From Paracoccus saliphilus (GTDB taxonomy: Bacteria > Pseudomonadota > Alphaproteobacteria > Rhodobacterales > Rhodobacteraceae): DNA of 64,000 nt. The stretch lies in contig NZ_CP067141.1 in assembly GCF_028553805.1 (NCBI RefSeq), forward strand, positions 124,001 through 188,000, written 5' to 3'. Both the position numbers and the translations under genes were made by a program. The notes under the pieces were generated by a model. That model saw only the letters and a program-made list of their open reading frames with translations. It ran no database searches and was not told the DNA's origin. Positions 42,766 through 51,974 of this stretch are shown one piece after another (position 1 is the stretch's first letter; each line of letters opens with the position of its first letter).

Positions 42766-43587
42766 ATGCCCAGTTCCGTTACACCAACAGATGAAACGCA
42801 ACTGCGACCGGCGCACAAACAGCGCCGATTCGCCAGTTTGCGCGCCATCGGGGCACTGATTCTACGCGAGATGTCTACCACGAATGGACGAACAGCACAT
42901 GGTTATGTGTGGGCTGTGGCCGAGCCAGTTGGTGGTATCATTCTTCTCACTATCATCTTCTCCCTAGGCTTCCGTTCGCCGCCGATGGGCACAAATTTTG
43001 CGATTTTTTACGCAACCGGGCTCGTTCCGTTCATGTTCTATATGTCACTGTCGGGGAAAGTCGCGCAGTCAATTCAATATTCGAAATCACTCTTAGCCTA
43101 TCCAGCCGTGACTTTCATGGACGCGCTACTGGCGCGAATATTCTTCAACACCGTGACGCAAATCTTGGTCTCCTACTTGATCTTCACGGGTATCTACCTC
43201 ACGCAAGAGACACGCACAGACCCGCAGATTACCGGAATCGCTCTTTCGTTGTTGATGGCTTTCGTCATCTCGGTCGGAGCAGGAACATTGAACTGCTTCC
43301 TTTTCGCTGCCTTCCCCTGGTGGCAGTCGGCTTGGTCCATTCTAACACGGCCACTCTTCATCATATCCGGTATCTTCTTCATCTTTGACGACGTGCCAAA
43401 GCCGTATCAGGACTATCTGTGGTTCAATCCGCTGACGCATGTCGTCGGGCAAATGCGAAAATCTTTCTATCCGTCTTATATTGGTGATTATGTCAGCCCA
43501 GTTTACATATTTTCAGTGGGGCTGACGTTGATGGCCATCGGATTGGCACTATTGGTCCGCTATCACCGCGACTTGCTGAACAGCTGA
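42766..43587 (+). CDS. kpsM: capsular polysaccharide ABC exporter, permease (KpsM type)
   Basis: A 273-residue ABC-2 permease with about six helices. RAIGALILREMSTTNGRTAHGYVWAVAEPVGGIILLTIIF is the conserved N-terminal amphipathic and first membrane part (quoted by position: residues ~24-63), and LTRPLFIISGIFFIFDDVPK with WFNPLTHVVGQMRKSFYPSY mark the C-terminal half. It pairs with the KpsT-type ATPase. The frame is open from 42580, but the 62 extra codons do not resemble the family and ATG 42766 gives the usual length. The gap to kpsE (42449-42765) otherwise holds only the presumed divergent promoters. An IS21 remnant begins 100 bases downstream. Confidence 0.87.
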   Translation: MPSSVTPTDETQLRPAHKQRRFASLRAIGALILREMSTTNGRTAHGYVWAVAEPVGGIILLTIIFSLGFRSPPMGTNFAIFYATGLVPFMFYMSLSGKVAQSIQYSKSLLAYPAVTFMDALLARIFFNTVTQILVSYLIFTGIYLTQETRTDPQITGIALSLLMAFVISVGAGTLNCFLFAAFPWWQSAWSILTRPLFIISGIFFIFDDVPKPYQDYLWFNPLTHVVGQMRKSFYPSYIGDYVSPVYIFSVGLTLMAIGLALLVRYHRDLLNS

Positions 43588-43688
43588 ACTCCTAGAAAAA
43601 GCCTGACACACGAACACATGCACGTGATCGGTCGATAATACCCCGCGTAAGATATCGACTTCGTTCTCGCGGCAGACTTGCCGGCAAA

Positions 43689-43957
43689 ATGTCGCGCAAT
43701 GATCTGTTTGAAGAAGATCTGCAGGGCTTTGCCGCGCTTCCGGCCACCAACTATGGCGACTGGATCACCCGCAACCAGAACATGATCACAACTGGTGCTA
43801 GCGGCACTGAAAAACTTGCCTTGCCTGCGCATTGGGACATGCCGCAGTGCACAACGCGAAATCGACGAGATATGTCCGCACATCTCGCCTGGCGGAGGAA
43901 CTCAATTTTGCGCGGCTGCGACAGCAGCCTGTCAAAGCTGCGCACGAAGCTGACTAG
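43689..43957 (+). pseudogene. IS21-type istB, 5' part, interrupted by an IS
   Basis: The frame reads DLFEEDLQGFAALPATNYGD, then NQNMITTGASGTEK, the Walker A region of IstB. From about 43812 the expected continuation (ACALGHAAVHNAKSTRYVRT) lies in another frame and returns to the first near 43915 (SSLSKLRTKLTR). It stops abruptly at 43957, where a CTAG target site and the IS5-type element begin; the other part continues in frame at 46318. Confidence 0.78.
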
Positions 43958-44089
43958 GGCGTGTTAACACTTCATCATGTCGATGATGAGTGCGAAATTG
44001 AGGAACGCCCTGAACATGACATCGAGCTTGTCGAAGCGGGAGAAAATGCGCCTAAAGCCTTTCAGTCTGCGAAACAGGCGTTCCACTTC

Positions 44090-45624
44090 CTCCGGCCTGA
44101 ACAACCCGGAATGTGTTGATTTTATAGCTTTATGGCAGGATTTTGTTCGCTCTGGATCGCAGGGTTTTATAAGCTGTGGCCGGAAAGCTTGCAATTTCAG
44201 GTCGCCCCATGAAGCCTCATTCCCGTGCTCCCGAACAGGATGATCTGCTACGACCGCGATTGGTGGACATGCTCGATGCCCGCCATGAACTGGTGAAGCT
44301 GGCTACGTTGATTGACTGGGAGTTTTTCGATCAGGAATGGGCGGGGTTTTTCCCGTCACATCGGGGTCGGCCAGCGACCTCGCCGCGGTTGATCGCGGGG
44401 CTGATGTATCTCCAGCACGCCTTCAATCTCTCGGACGAGGCGGTCGTCGCCCGGTGGGTGGAGAATCCCTACTACCAACACTTCACCGGCGAGACCTTCT
44501 TCCAGCACGGTCCGCCGATCGATCCGTCCTCGATGAGCCGCTGGCGCAAGCGGATTGGCGAGGAAGGGGTGGAATGGTTGCTGACCAAAACGATCGAGGC
44601 GGCACGCAGTTCAGGTGCGGTCACAGACAAGAGCCTGAAACGGGTGAGCGTGGACACGACGGTGATGAAAAGAATATCGCGCACCCCACCGACGCCCGGC
44701 TTTATGAGCGGGCCCGCAGGCAGCTGGTCGCCCTGGCCGCCGAGGCGGGGCTGACCCTTCGGCAGAACTATAATCGCCTCGCGCCGAGGCTGGCTCGGCA
44801 GGTCGGGCGCTATGCCCATGCCCGCCAGTTCAAACGGATGCGCAAGGCGCTGAAGAAGCTCAAGGGCTACACGGGACGTGTGTTACGCGATATTCGCCGC
44901 CAGCTCGATGATATTCCCGCCGGGGCGCTGCGCGAGCGGGTGCTGGATATGCTGGTTCTCATCGGTGGGCTGCTACAGCAGGGGCCGAAAAGCTCCGGAA
45001 AAATCTACGCCCTGCATGAACCGCAGGTGGATTGCATCTCGAAGGGCAAGGCGCGGCAGCGCTATGAATTCGGCACCAAGGTCAGCATCACCACCACCAT
45101 CGACGACGGATTCGTCCTGGGAACCCGCAGCTTCCCCGGCAACCCCTATGACGGCCATACCCTGGCGCCCGCCCTGGAGCAGGTCGCGATCCTGACCGGC
45201 GAGACCCCGGAGCTCGCCGTCGTTGATCGCGGCTATCGGGGCCACGGAGTCACAACCACCCGCGTGCTGATCAGCGGCATGCGACGGGGCCTGACGCCGA
45301 CACTCGCCAGGTTGCTGCGACGACGCAGCGCCATCGAGCCGGAAATCGGGCATATGAAAACCGATGGTCGCCTGGCACGTTGTCCGCTCAAGGGGCTGAT
45401 CGGTGATGCCATCTTTGCCGTCCTGTGCGGATGCGGTCACAACATCCGAAAGATCCTCGCCCATCTCAGGGAGTTGTGGCTTCTCATCCTGCTGCTCGCC
45501 AGTTGCTCCCGTAAGATCAACTGGCGTCGGGCACTCGAAAACTGCCCAGCCTGAGCGCTCTTTCAGGCGCGACTGCTGATCAAAACGCCTTGCTCGAACG
45601 CATCTGCAGATTGTTCAAGATCGA
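44090..45624 (+). mobile_element. IS5-family (IS1478-like) element inserted in the IS427-type transposase
   Basis: A 1535-base insert is flanked by the seven-base direct repeat CCACTTC (44083-44089 and 45625-45631). Its ends show a weakly conserved inverted repeat (CCTGAACAAC on the left, CTTGAACAAT on the complement of the right end). Removing insert and one repeat restores the outer transposase (NEV joined to ERLFRR). Confidence 0.8.
44209..45554 (+). pseudogene. IS1478-like transposase with one frameshift
   Basis: The first frame starts MKPHSRAPEQDDLLRPRLVD and contains RPATSPRLIAGLMYLQHAFN, RWVENPYYQHFTGETFFQHG and the catalytic VSVDTTVMK. There translation leaves the proper frame. The second frame resumes at once with EKNIAHPTDARLYERARRQL and goes on to KVSITTTIDDGFVLGTRSFP, ELAVVDRGYRGHG (second Asp) and EIGHMKTDGRLARCPLKG (Glu), ending at 45554. 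The break sits at an A-run (GATGAAAAG, ~44664-44672). A -1 step there would restore the protein, so either a one-base deletion or ribosomal slippage is involved. Confidence 0.8.
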
Positions 45625-46317
45625 CCACTTCGTTTCGGCGCTTGTAGAGGCTGCGGTCATATTGCCATGATGCAGCTCTGTTTGCCTTGGGCGGCACGAC
45701 CGGTTCGAACCCCAGATCGAGCACCAGCTGCCGGGTTTCGTCGCCTTCATAGGCCCGGTCCATCAGCATAGGCAGACCAGTGAGCCCTGTATTCCACTGC
45801 TTCAACAGCGACCTGCCTTCGGGCGCATCATGCGCTTGACCGCCCGAAAGGCTGAAAGTCAGGGCTGTTCGTTCATTCGCGGCAACCAGATGAACCTTGG
45901 TGTTCCATCCTCCGCGGGATTTCCCGATGGCTTGGGGTCCCTTTTTTCCGGTGCTCCCGTGCCATCGGGATGCACCTTCACACTTGTGCTATCGAGGCCG
46001 AGACATTCAACTTTGATGCGGATCAGCCGATGCTCCTGCAGGGCAGCGAATAGCCGGTCGAGAACGCCCGCTTCGACCCATCGCCGCAGCCGGGTATAGA
46101 CGGTATGCCAGTTGCCGAACCTGGGCGGCAAAGCGCGCCATTTGCAGCCGTTCTCGGTGATATAAAGCACCGCATTGATCATGGTCAGATTGGAAATCCG
46201 CACATTGCCACGCTGAACCGGTAGATAGGGGCGAATCAATTCATATTGTTGTTCGCTTATCTCATTTATTTCATGAGTTTAGCAGAACCCGTGCAACATA
46301 AATAGCGTTAAAACGCC

Positions 46318-46619
46318 CTAGGTTGGATCTATTGATCCTGGATGATTTCGCGCTACTTCCGATGGGACGGCAGGAAGCCGTAAATCTGTTCGAAGTGATT
46401 GAGGATCGGGACGAGACAGCTTCAACCATGCTGATATCGCAGCGCCCTGTCGCTGACTGGTGCGAAGTCGTCGGCGAGGACCTCTTGGCAGATGCCTTCC
46501 TAGACCGGGTTCGCAATCAAACCCACCGAGACCGGACTGTCAGAGTATTGGAATTTTTGCATCCTCGCACTAGCAAAGGGATGCATGATACCTCTCTCAG
46601 AGAGCTGGATTGGTATTGA
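46318..46619 (+). pseudogene. IS21-type istB, 3' part
   Basis: It continues the istB frame from before the insertion: LDLLILDDFALLPMGRQEAV (Walker B), FEVIEDRDETASTMLISQRP, ADWCEVVGEDLLADAFLDRV and a stop at 46619. Joined across the CTAG duplication, the junction reads KLTR-LDLLILDD, as in intact IstB. About 260 A+T-rich bases without a gene follow. Confidence 0.85.
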
Positions 46620-46879
46620 CAGGCAAGGGCGATCATGCCAGCAGATCTACCTCCAGTCGCAGGATATGGAAGCAAGGTTGAGCTGACAAGAAATCCAATG
46701 CTTAAATCAAAGATCAGAAACAAGCAAACCTGCACCATTATATCCCGCCTTATTGGTATACACAACTAAAATGCACACAACGGCTCAATAAATATTTCTG
46801 AGATGAGAATGTCACGATATTGCTTAAAAAAATATATGAAAAAATTTCACCCATACAACAACGCTACGGGAGAACAAGC

Positions 46880-47548
46880 ATGATTATATCGGACGTCGAA
46901 AAATTCGTGTTTGTTCACAACCCGAAAGTTGGCGGAATGACTTTCCGGACTGCCCTTATGCCATTTGATACTCGAGAAAATTTTTTTTTCGAATGGAAAG
47001 AAGTCGGAGATTTGAAGAAAACACTGGATTTAGCGCATATTACTCCATTTCAACTAAATCGGTTCTTCCCTGATGTATTTGCAAGCATAGAGTCATATTA
47101 TAAATTTGGTTTTTCCAGAAATCCATACAGCCGGTTCATGTCAGCAATTTCTCAGCATTTAAAGCTATGCACTCCATATATACGAAATGCCGTTTTATCA
47201 AATGAGGACCTCTTTTATGGCATTGCAAGCGAATTTGCGTTAACCTCCCTTAAACAGGATATAATTGATCAAGATGTCCGAATGGTTCATTTTCGCAAGC
47301 AAAGTAACTTCTTCTATTACTCTGGAAAAATTTGGGTTAACGATGTATTTAAACTCGAAAATTTACATGAGGTAAAAGAAGAAAGTATTGGAAAGTATCT
47401 GGGAAATTCCATTGACAATCCGATAAATCAAACAAGCGGATATGGTGGGGCATATGATATAACACGTCTTACTCGTGACGCCATTAGAGCTTTAAATGAA
47501 TTTTACGGCGTTGATTTTAATAATTTTAAGTATGAAAAATTATCCTGA
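46880..47548 (+). CDS. sulfotransferase family 2-like protein (copy 4)
   Basis: A 222-residue protein. FVFVHNPKVGGMTFRTALMP near residue 9 is the phosphosulfate loop in the 'H-PK-GG' form of the sulfotransferase 2 family (HNK-1 and uronosyl types), and KFGFSRNPYSRFMSAISQHL near residue 75 is the 3'-phosphate site. The end NEFYGVDFNNFKYEKL is usual for this family. ATG 46880 with GGGAGA seven bases upstream is chosen over a TTG at 46820. The gene is much richer in A and T than the core genes of the window, which suggests recent transfer. It lies between the nested IS complex and another A+T-rich gene. Confidence 0.8.
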   Translation: MIISDVEKFVFVHNPKVGGMTFRTALMPFDTRENFFFEWKEVGDLKKTLDLAHITPFQLNRFFPDVFASIESYYKFGFSRNPYSRFMSAISQHLKLCTPYIRNAVLSNEDLFYGIASEFALTSLKQDIIDQDVRMVHFRKQSNFFYYSGKIWVNDVFKLENLHEVKEESIGKYLGNSIDNPINQTSGYGGAYDITRLTRDAIRALNEFYGVDFNNFKYEKLS

Positions 47549-48204
47549 CAGTTATCAAAGGATCCAATTAAGGCACCGAATTGGCCGTTTGATCACATAA
47601 CAGAGTCATACAGGTATCACGGCTGGTTGATGTTGTAGTTTCGGGACCGTCATTTGCGGTACGGATGAGATCAGGAATTCGAATCTGCCGAGAGATAAAG
47701 GTCACTAGCTATCCCGGGAACCCACCCTTGCATCGAGCAACACCGGAGTCCCCATCGAGCGCATCAGATTAGAAGCCGGTCCCATGACCCTGTGACTTTT
47801 GAAGGGCTAGCCTTCCAGGGATCAATATCGAAAGAGCTCACAAGCGGGCATTTCTCTGTCAATCGGCACAGCTTGCCATGCTGTGAAGGTTTCGATTGGC
47901 GACGACCCGACTGACATGCATCACCCACACGCGTGGAGTGATTTATCCACCTGCTTTGACGTGCGTTTATGGCAACGCCGTACGATCTATGGTAGTAGAG
48001 CGCATGTCGAATGACGCCTATTGAAACCGCCAAAATGACCGACTTCGACTCGCGAGCCTACCTCACAATCATCGTCGACCGTATCCATAATCACAAGATA
48101 GCAAGAGCGACGAATTACTCACCTAGAATTGGAGCTCAGGACATCTGGCCTGATGTCATAGTCAGACAGTTACGCTAATCGGCACACAAATTGGGAGAAT
48201 TGAT
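47549..48204. other. 650-base gap with degenerate IS sequence
   Basis: No intact gene. On the plus strand near 48022-48120, AKMTDFDSRAYLTIIVDRIH resembles the degraded tail of an IS66 transposase. A minus-strand frame at 47764-48033 has no recognised family. The region has the look of IS debris between two A+T-rich genes. Confidence 0.4.
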
Positions 48205-49098
48205 TTGCAATCTGTAAATAATACCACCAAACGCCTCACATCTCCAAAATGGCTGACAGACTTTTCGGTGTCGCCGCACAAGCGGGGTTTCTTTATCTCG
48301 GATGATGAATTCGCCTTACAACATACTGATCGAGACTCGAGCACGCTCTATGTTGGTTTTGATAATCTTGCAGGTGCCCGATCATCGTACCGTATTCGAG
48401 ACCCATGGGGATACACTTTTGCAGAAAAATCAGGTTGGTCATATCTTGGTGGATTCGCTTTTTCTCCAAATTGGTACCGGAACACAAGGTTATTCTATAC
48501 TCTTCAAAAACTTTCTGACGATGGTTTTTTTGAGAAATATGAGAAAGTGGTTTTTTCAGGATCATCAATGGGAGGATATGCAGCTTGCGCCTTTTCTTCC
48601 CTATCTCCCAATAGTATTGTAATCGCATTCTCGCCTCAATCAACGCTCTGCCCAAAGATTGTTGGATGGGAAACCCGGTTTCGGTCTGGCCGTAAAGCGG
48701 ATTGGAACGGTCCTTATTCAGATGCAGCGAATGAGCTCCAGCACGCCAAAAAAGCGTGGATAATTTATGATCCAAAAACACATCTGGATCAACAGCATGC
48801 CATCCGCCTTAGAGCTCCGAATGTAACCCTTCTTAAGGCATCGCGAACTAATCATACCACGATACAGGTTTTGCGAAAGATAGGTATACTTTCAACAATT
48901 GTGCGCGAGTGCGTCGATGAAAGCATGTCAGATACGAGGTTCTATGAACTATTCAGAAAACGACGAGAGAGTCACGCCTTTCTTCAGAGATTTGCTGAGG
49001 ATGTCGGAGCGTCCAAAAGTGTAGTGCGAAAAGAACGTCTTAGGGATATTTTATACCAAATGAAAAAGCCTGCTTTGGCAGATCGGCTATTTAAATAG
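48205..49098 (+). CDS. alpha/beta-hydrolase-like protein of unknown role
   Basis: A 297-residue protein. The segment EKYEKVVFSGSSMGGYAACAFSSL near residue 113 is a good nucleophile elbow (G-S-S-M-G-G), and LYVGFDNLAGARSSYRIRDP before it and TNHTTIQVLRKIG after it (candidate His) fit an alpha/beta-hydrolase core. A deacetylase or esterase role on the glycan is conceivable. The start is taken as TTG 48205 because GGGAGA lies just upstream and no ATG is near. The gene is A+T-rich and is enclosed by IS debris. No closer family is recognised. Confidence 0.55.
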   Translation: MQSVNNTTKRLTSPKWLTDFSVSPHKRGFFISDDEFALQHTDRDSSTLYVGFDNLAGARSSYRIRDPWGYTFAEKSGWSYLGGFAFSPNWYRNTRLFYTLQKLSDDGFFEKYEKVVFSGSSMGGYAACAFSSLSPNSIVIAFSPQSTLCPKIVGWETRFRSGRKADWNGPYSDAANELQHAKKAWIIYDPKTHLDQQHAIRLRAPNVTLLKASRTNHTTIQVLRKIGILSTIVRECVDESMSDTRFYELFRKRRESHAFLQRFAEDVGASKSVVRKERLRDILYQMKKPALADRLFK

Positions 49099-49586
49099 GG
49101 ATGGTTAAATATTAACAACGCCGATTTTCGGAGAACCCGACTCCTAAAGAGCGACACTTTCTCACTGAGTTGGCCGCTGGCACAAGTATTACGAGGTATC
49201 GGAAGTGATTAATTGAAGGAGCTCAATCGGCTCTAAAAGAAGAATTAACGACTGAGAATAGCGGAGGAACTGAGCTTTACTCGCTATCGCACCTGCATCA
49301 ATCATTTGCGCAGCGAGGTGAAGATTCCGAGTGCCGTACTCGCCGCGTCCTGATCCCATTACCGGAGCGACCTATATCGAACCTGGTTCACCTTGGGAGT
49401 ACGGATATTGCGAGAGCTTCAATAAACATCGGCATAGGGGAATAATTTGCCGTATCGCACCCGAACCGTCGGCAAGATTCCCCACCGATCACGGACCTGG
49501 CAAGGCCCGGCTGGACAGTCTCAGACGGAGCGCATTATACAATCCTCAGGCATATCGAAAATTCAAGCAAAGGATTGGAACGGCAC
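49099..49586 (+). pseudogene. gap with IS3-family transposase debris
   Basis: Between 49376 and 49425 the plus strand encodes TYIEPGSPWEYGYCESFN, the conserved end region of IS3 OrfB integrases. Sequence before and after is shifted or unrelated. The rest of this 490-base gap shows no gene. Confidence 0.55.
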
Positions 49587-50591
49587 GTGAAAAAGCTATT
49601 TCTGCATATCGGCTTCAACAAAACCGGTTCGACAAGCCTACAAAAGAATTTGGCGGCCAATACCCATGTACTCGCGCGGCAAGGCATTTTTTATCCTCAC
49701 GATCCGCAGGCTCCATACACGCAGCGCTGGCAGCACGTTCCACTGGCTGCCGCCGTACCCGGCCGCAACCTACCCTGGCTAGTTCCTAAGAAACGCGCCA
49801 CACTCGCACAGGCTTACGATTCGCTATACACCCAACTGCACCACAGCAACTTCAACACGTTGGTCCTGTCTTCGGAAGGGTTCGGTGAAAGGGCTATGGG
49901 AACGGACAAGATCCAATGGTTGAAGGACCAGTTTCCAGATTTTGAGATCACTGTCATCGCTTACATTCGTCGTCAGGATTCCTATTTCCTTTCCACCTAT
50001 CAAGAAAGTGTCAAAGCCGGCCGCAGCCGACCTTTCAATTTCTCCGATCATGGGAAAGTTAAGGAACTTTACTTCGGTCAGAGACTAGCACCCTGGCGTA
50101 CAATCTTTGGAGAGCAAAACGTTCTCGTGCGCCCTTTTGATCCAAAATTTTGGCCGGAAGGCGAGCTGTTCTTCGACTTCCTGCAGGCGATCGGGGCAGC
50201 TAGAGATGGCACGGCGCTGCAAGCCCCGGAAAACGAGGGCCTCGATTATCGCGCAGTCGAATTCATGCGTCAGATCAATCAGTTCGTTACCGAAGCTGGC
50301 CGGGATGCCGGAAATCTGAGGCAACGAGTCCGCGCCAACAAACTGACGGCCACATTCAGTCAACTTTTGGAAACCAAGGGCAAGGTGCAGAAAATGTCAC
50401 TCTCCACCGAACAGGCCGAAATTCTGCGCCGTCATTTCCGCAACGACAATATTGATGCTCTTCAGGGTAGCGGCATTGATCCCGATGAGTTCTTTCCGAC
50501 AATCGCGTCTGACCGCGCAGCAATGCTCGCGCCACAAAATCTGGAGCCCCGAGATCTGATGTTGGTGATTTCGCGTATGCAGCTCTCATAA
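49587..50591 (+). CDS. sulfotransferase-like protein 5
   Basis: About 334 residues. KKLFLHIGFNKTGSTSLQKNL at the start (shown from residue 2) is the phosphosulfate loop, VLSSEGFGERAM the conserved acidic block and ITVIAYIRRQDSYFLSTYQE the 3'-phosphate part near residue 126. Layout and length match genes 1, 2 and 6 of this island. GTG at 49587 puts the loop at the expected distance from the N-terminus; TTG at 49575, after AAGGA, is an alternative. It lies on the plus strand, convergent with gene 6, which ends 56 bases downstream on the opposite strand. Base composition is close to the genome norm, unlike the two genes before it. Confidence 0.74.
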   Translation: MKKLFLHIGFNKTGSTSLQKNLAANTHVLARQGIFYPHDPQAPYTQRWQHVPLAAAVPGRNLPWLVPKKRATLAQAYDSLYTQLHHSNFNTLVLSSEGFGERAMGTDKIQWLKDQFPDFEITVIAYIRRQDSYFLSTYQESVKAGRSRPFNFSDHGKVKELYFGQRLAPWRTIFGEQNVLVRPFDPKFWPEGELFFDFLQAIGAARDGTALQAPENEGLDYRAVEFMRQINQFVTEAGRDAGNLRQRVRANKLTATFSQLLETKGKVQKMSLSTEQAEILRRHFRNDNIDALQGSGIDPDEFFPTIASDRAAMLAPQNLEPRDLMLVISRMQLS

Positions 50592-50647
50592 CCAACTACA
50601 GTTTGATCTTGGAAAAGATAATCTGCAGCCTCAGGCCCGAAGATACT

Positions 50648-51688
50648 TTATGCCGTTAGTTCCGCCATGGCTCGCGCCCATACCATAAGCAATCTGAATT
50701 GCTGGTGATCCAGATGCTGGGTGGCATCAAGTGACTGCGGATGAGGCACGGCTTTTTCTCCCGCCTGCCTGAGCGCATCCTGCATTGGCGTTCCATCAAA
50801 GAATGCGCTATCGATCGCTTGCGCGTCTTCGGCATAGGTTGCGGTGATATCGGCGACGAGATTCATATGCAGAGCGAGCCGGGTCGCGTTCCGCTCAGGA
50901 AATTCGGCAAAAGACTGAACTAGTCGAATGCCGGCCTGCTCTTGCCGCAATGTCACCTTCCGTTTGCCGCAAGCCTGATGAAAGGCGCGAACCGCTACCA
51001 GATCCTCCAGCGAGGGAGAAGCATTCTTACTTGGCACATCAGTCACCGAGCACTCGGCCCCGTCGAGAATCTGATAAAAAAAATCAGTCACGACATCCGC
51101 CTGCCTCAACTCGGAGCGAACCATTGGCCTAACCGTTAGTCTATCTCCAAAAACGTCACGCCACAGGTTTAGCCGCGGATAATAATAGAAACCCCTCTGG
51201 AGCGCTCCGGTCAAGGGTTTAGTCTGAGCGTGCAAATCATCCATATCACCGCGAAAACTTCCATGCTTCACCCGCTCGGCGAAAGCAGCCAAAACCCTCT
51301 CGGCATGGGGGCGCAGGTAAATAATGATTTGCAAGTTGTCCTTGAACTTCCCGAAATGCTTGTTGATCATTTCAGCTAAGACTCTTGGATCGGCATATTC
51401 GAATTTCTCTGCCGATATTATACTGACATCCGCATCGACAGTCTCAATATTCCGGGCAATTCGCGAGAAGTGTTCATCCCGTTTGTTATACGCAGGATTC
51501 TGCCGAAAGAGTGTGTTTGCCAAAGGGCCATGCTGTCCCCTGATCTTTTCTCGCCCTTCATGCACACCGAGCCCCGGATAGAGGATGTCAAAACCTCTAC
51601 AATTGTAAGTCTTCAATGCGAGAGTCGACTGAATCGCCGTGCTACCGCTCTTGAAGCTACCAATGTGAAAAACCAGCTTCTTGAGCAT
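50648..51688 (-). CDS. sulfotransferase-like protein 6
   Basis: A 346-residue protein with the loop LVFHIGSFKSGSTAIQSTLA at residues 5-24, the acidic block VSIISAEKFEYAD near residue 88 and IIYLRPHAERVLAAFAERVK near 121 as the 3'-phosphate site. It belongs to the same diverse set as genes 1, 2 and 5. Upstream lies a 285-base gap and then cysNC on the same strand, so it could be read from the cys transcript unless the hairpin at 51931-51955 stops it. The nearness to the PAPS-making genes supports a PAPS-dependent role. Confidence 0.74.
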   Translation of the reverse strand: MLKKLVFHIGSFKSGSTAIQSTLALKTYNCRGFDILYPGLGVHEGREKIRGQHGPLANTLFRQNPAYNKRDEHFSRIARNIETVDADVSIISAEKFEYADPRVLAEMINKHFGKFKDNLQIIIYLRPHAERVLAAFAERVKHGSFRGDMDDLHAQTKPLTGALQRGFYYYPRLNLWRDVFGDRLTVRPMVRSELRQADVVTDFFYQILDGAECSVTDVPSKNASPSLEDLVAVRAFHQACGKRKVTLRQEQAGIRLVQSFAEFPERNATRLALHMNLVADITATYAEDAQAIDSAFFDGTPMQDALRQAGEKAVPHPQSLDATQHLDHQQFRLLMVWARAMAELTA

Positions 51689-51930
51689 GATAGATTCCTC
51701 CGAAAGCGAATGGTTTAGTTTCAGGTTAGCGGGTCAGCAATTCAGCCAAGTGCCGCTTGTTCGGCATGATGCGTTGGCGATTATTGTTGGTCGTCACATT
51801 AATGATCCATTGGTCGACAATTGATTCCATTGACCGGCAACTGAAGCCTATGCAGAACAACCGGCTGGTTCAAGTAACGGCTGGTGTACCGATCGCTTCC
51901 GGTTCGTACTTCTTCCGTGACGCCCAACCA

Positions 51931-51955
51931 CCGGCCCCGGATTTTCCGAGGCCGG
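51931..51955 (-). terminator. GC-rich hairpin after cysNC
   Basis: CCGGCCCCGG and CCGAGGCCGG pair at nine of ten positions around a five-base loop, 20 bases past the cysNC stop on its strand. No T run follows, so termination may be partial or Rho-assisted. Confidence 0.45.
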
Positions 51956-51974
51956 CGTCGATCTCACAATCAGA

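Larger units (their letters stand above)
43958..46317 (-). mobile_element. IS5-family (IS427 group) element inserted in istB and itself interrupted
   Basis: The ends are GGCGTGTTAAC (43958) and the complement of GGCGTTTTAAC (46317), flanked by a CTAG duplication (43954-43957 and 46318-46321). Without the inner element it measures about 818 bases, right for the IS427 group. The minus-strand transposase begins near 46240 (IRPYLPVQRGNVRISNLTMI, ENGCKWRALPPRFGNWHTVY), shifts frame near 45890 after HPDGTGAPEKR, as in two-frame IS427 transposases, runs on to LPMLMDRAYEGDETRQLVLD and YDRSLYKRRNEV, and resumes beyond the inner insert as ERLFRRLKGFRRIFSRFDKL to a stop at 43964. Confidence 0.85.

Noticed and set aside
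47764..48033. 89-codon minus-strand frame considered as a gene
   Set aside because: No ribosome site, no recognised motif, and it lies in IS debris.
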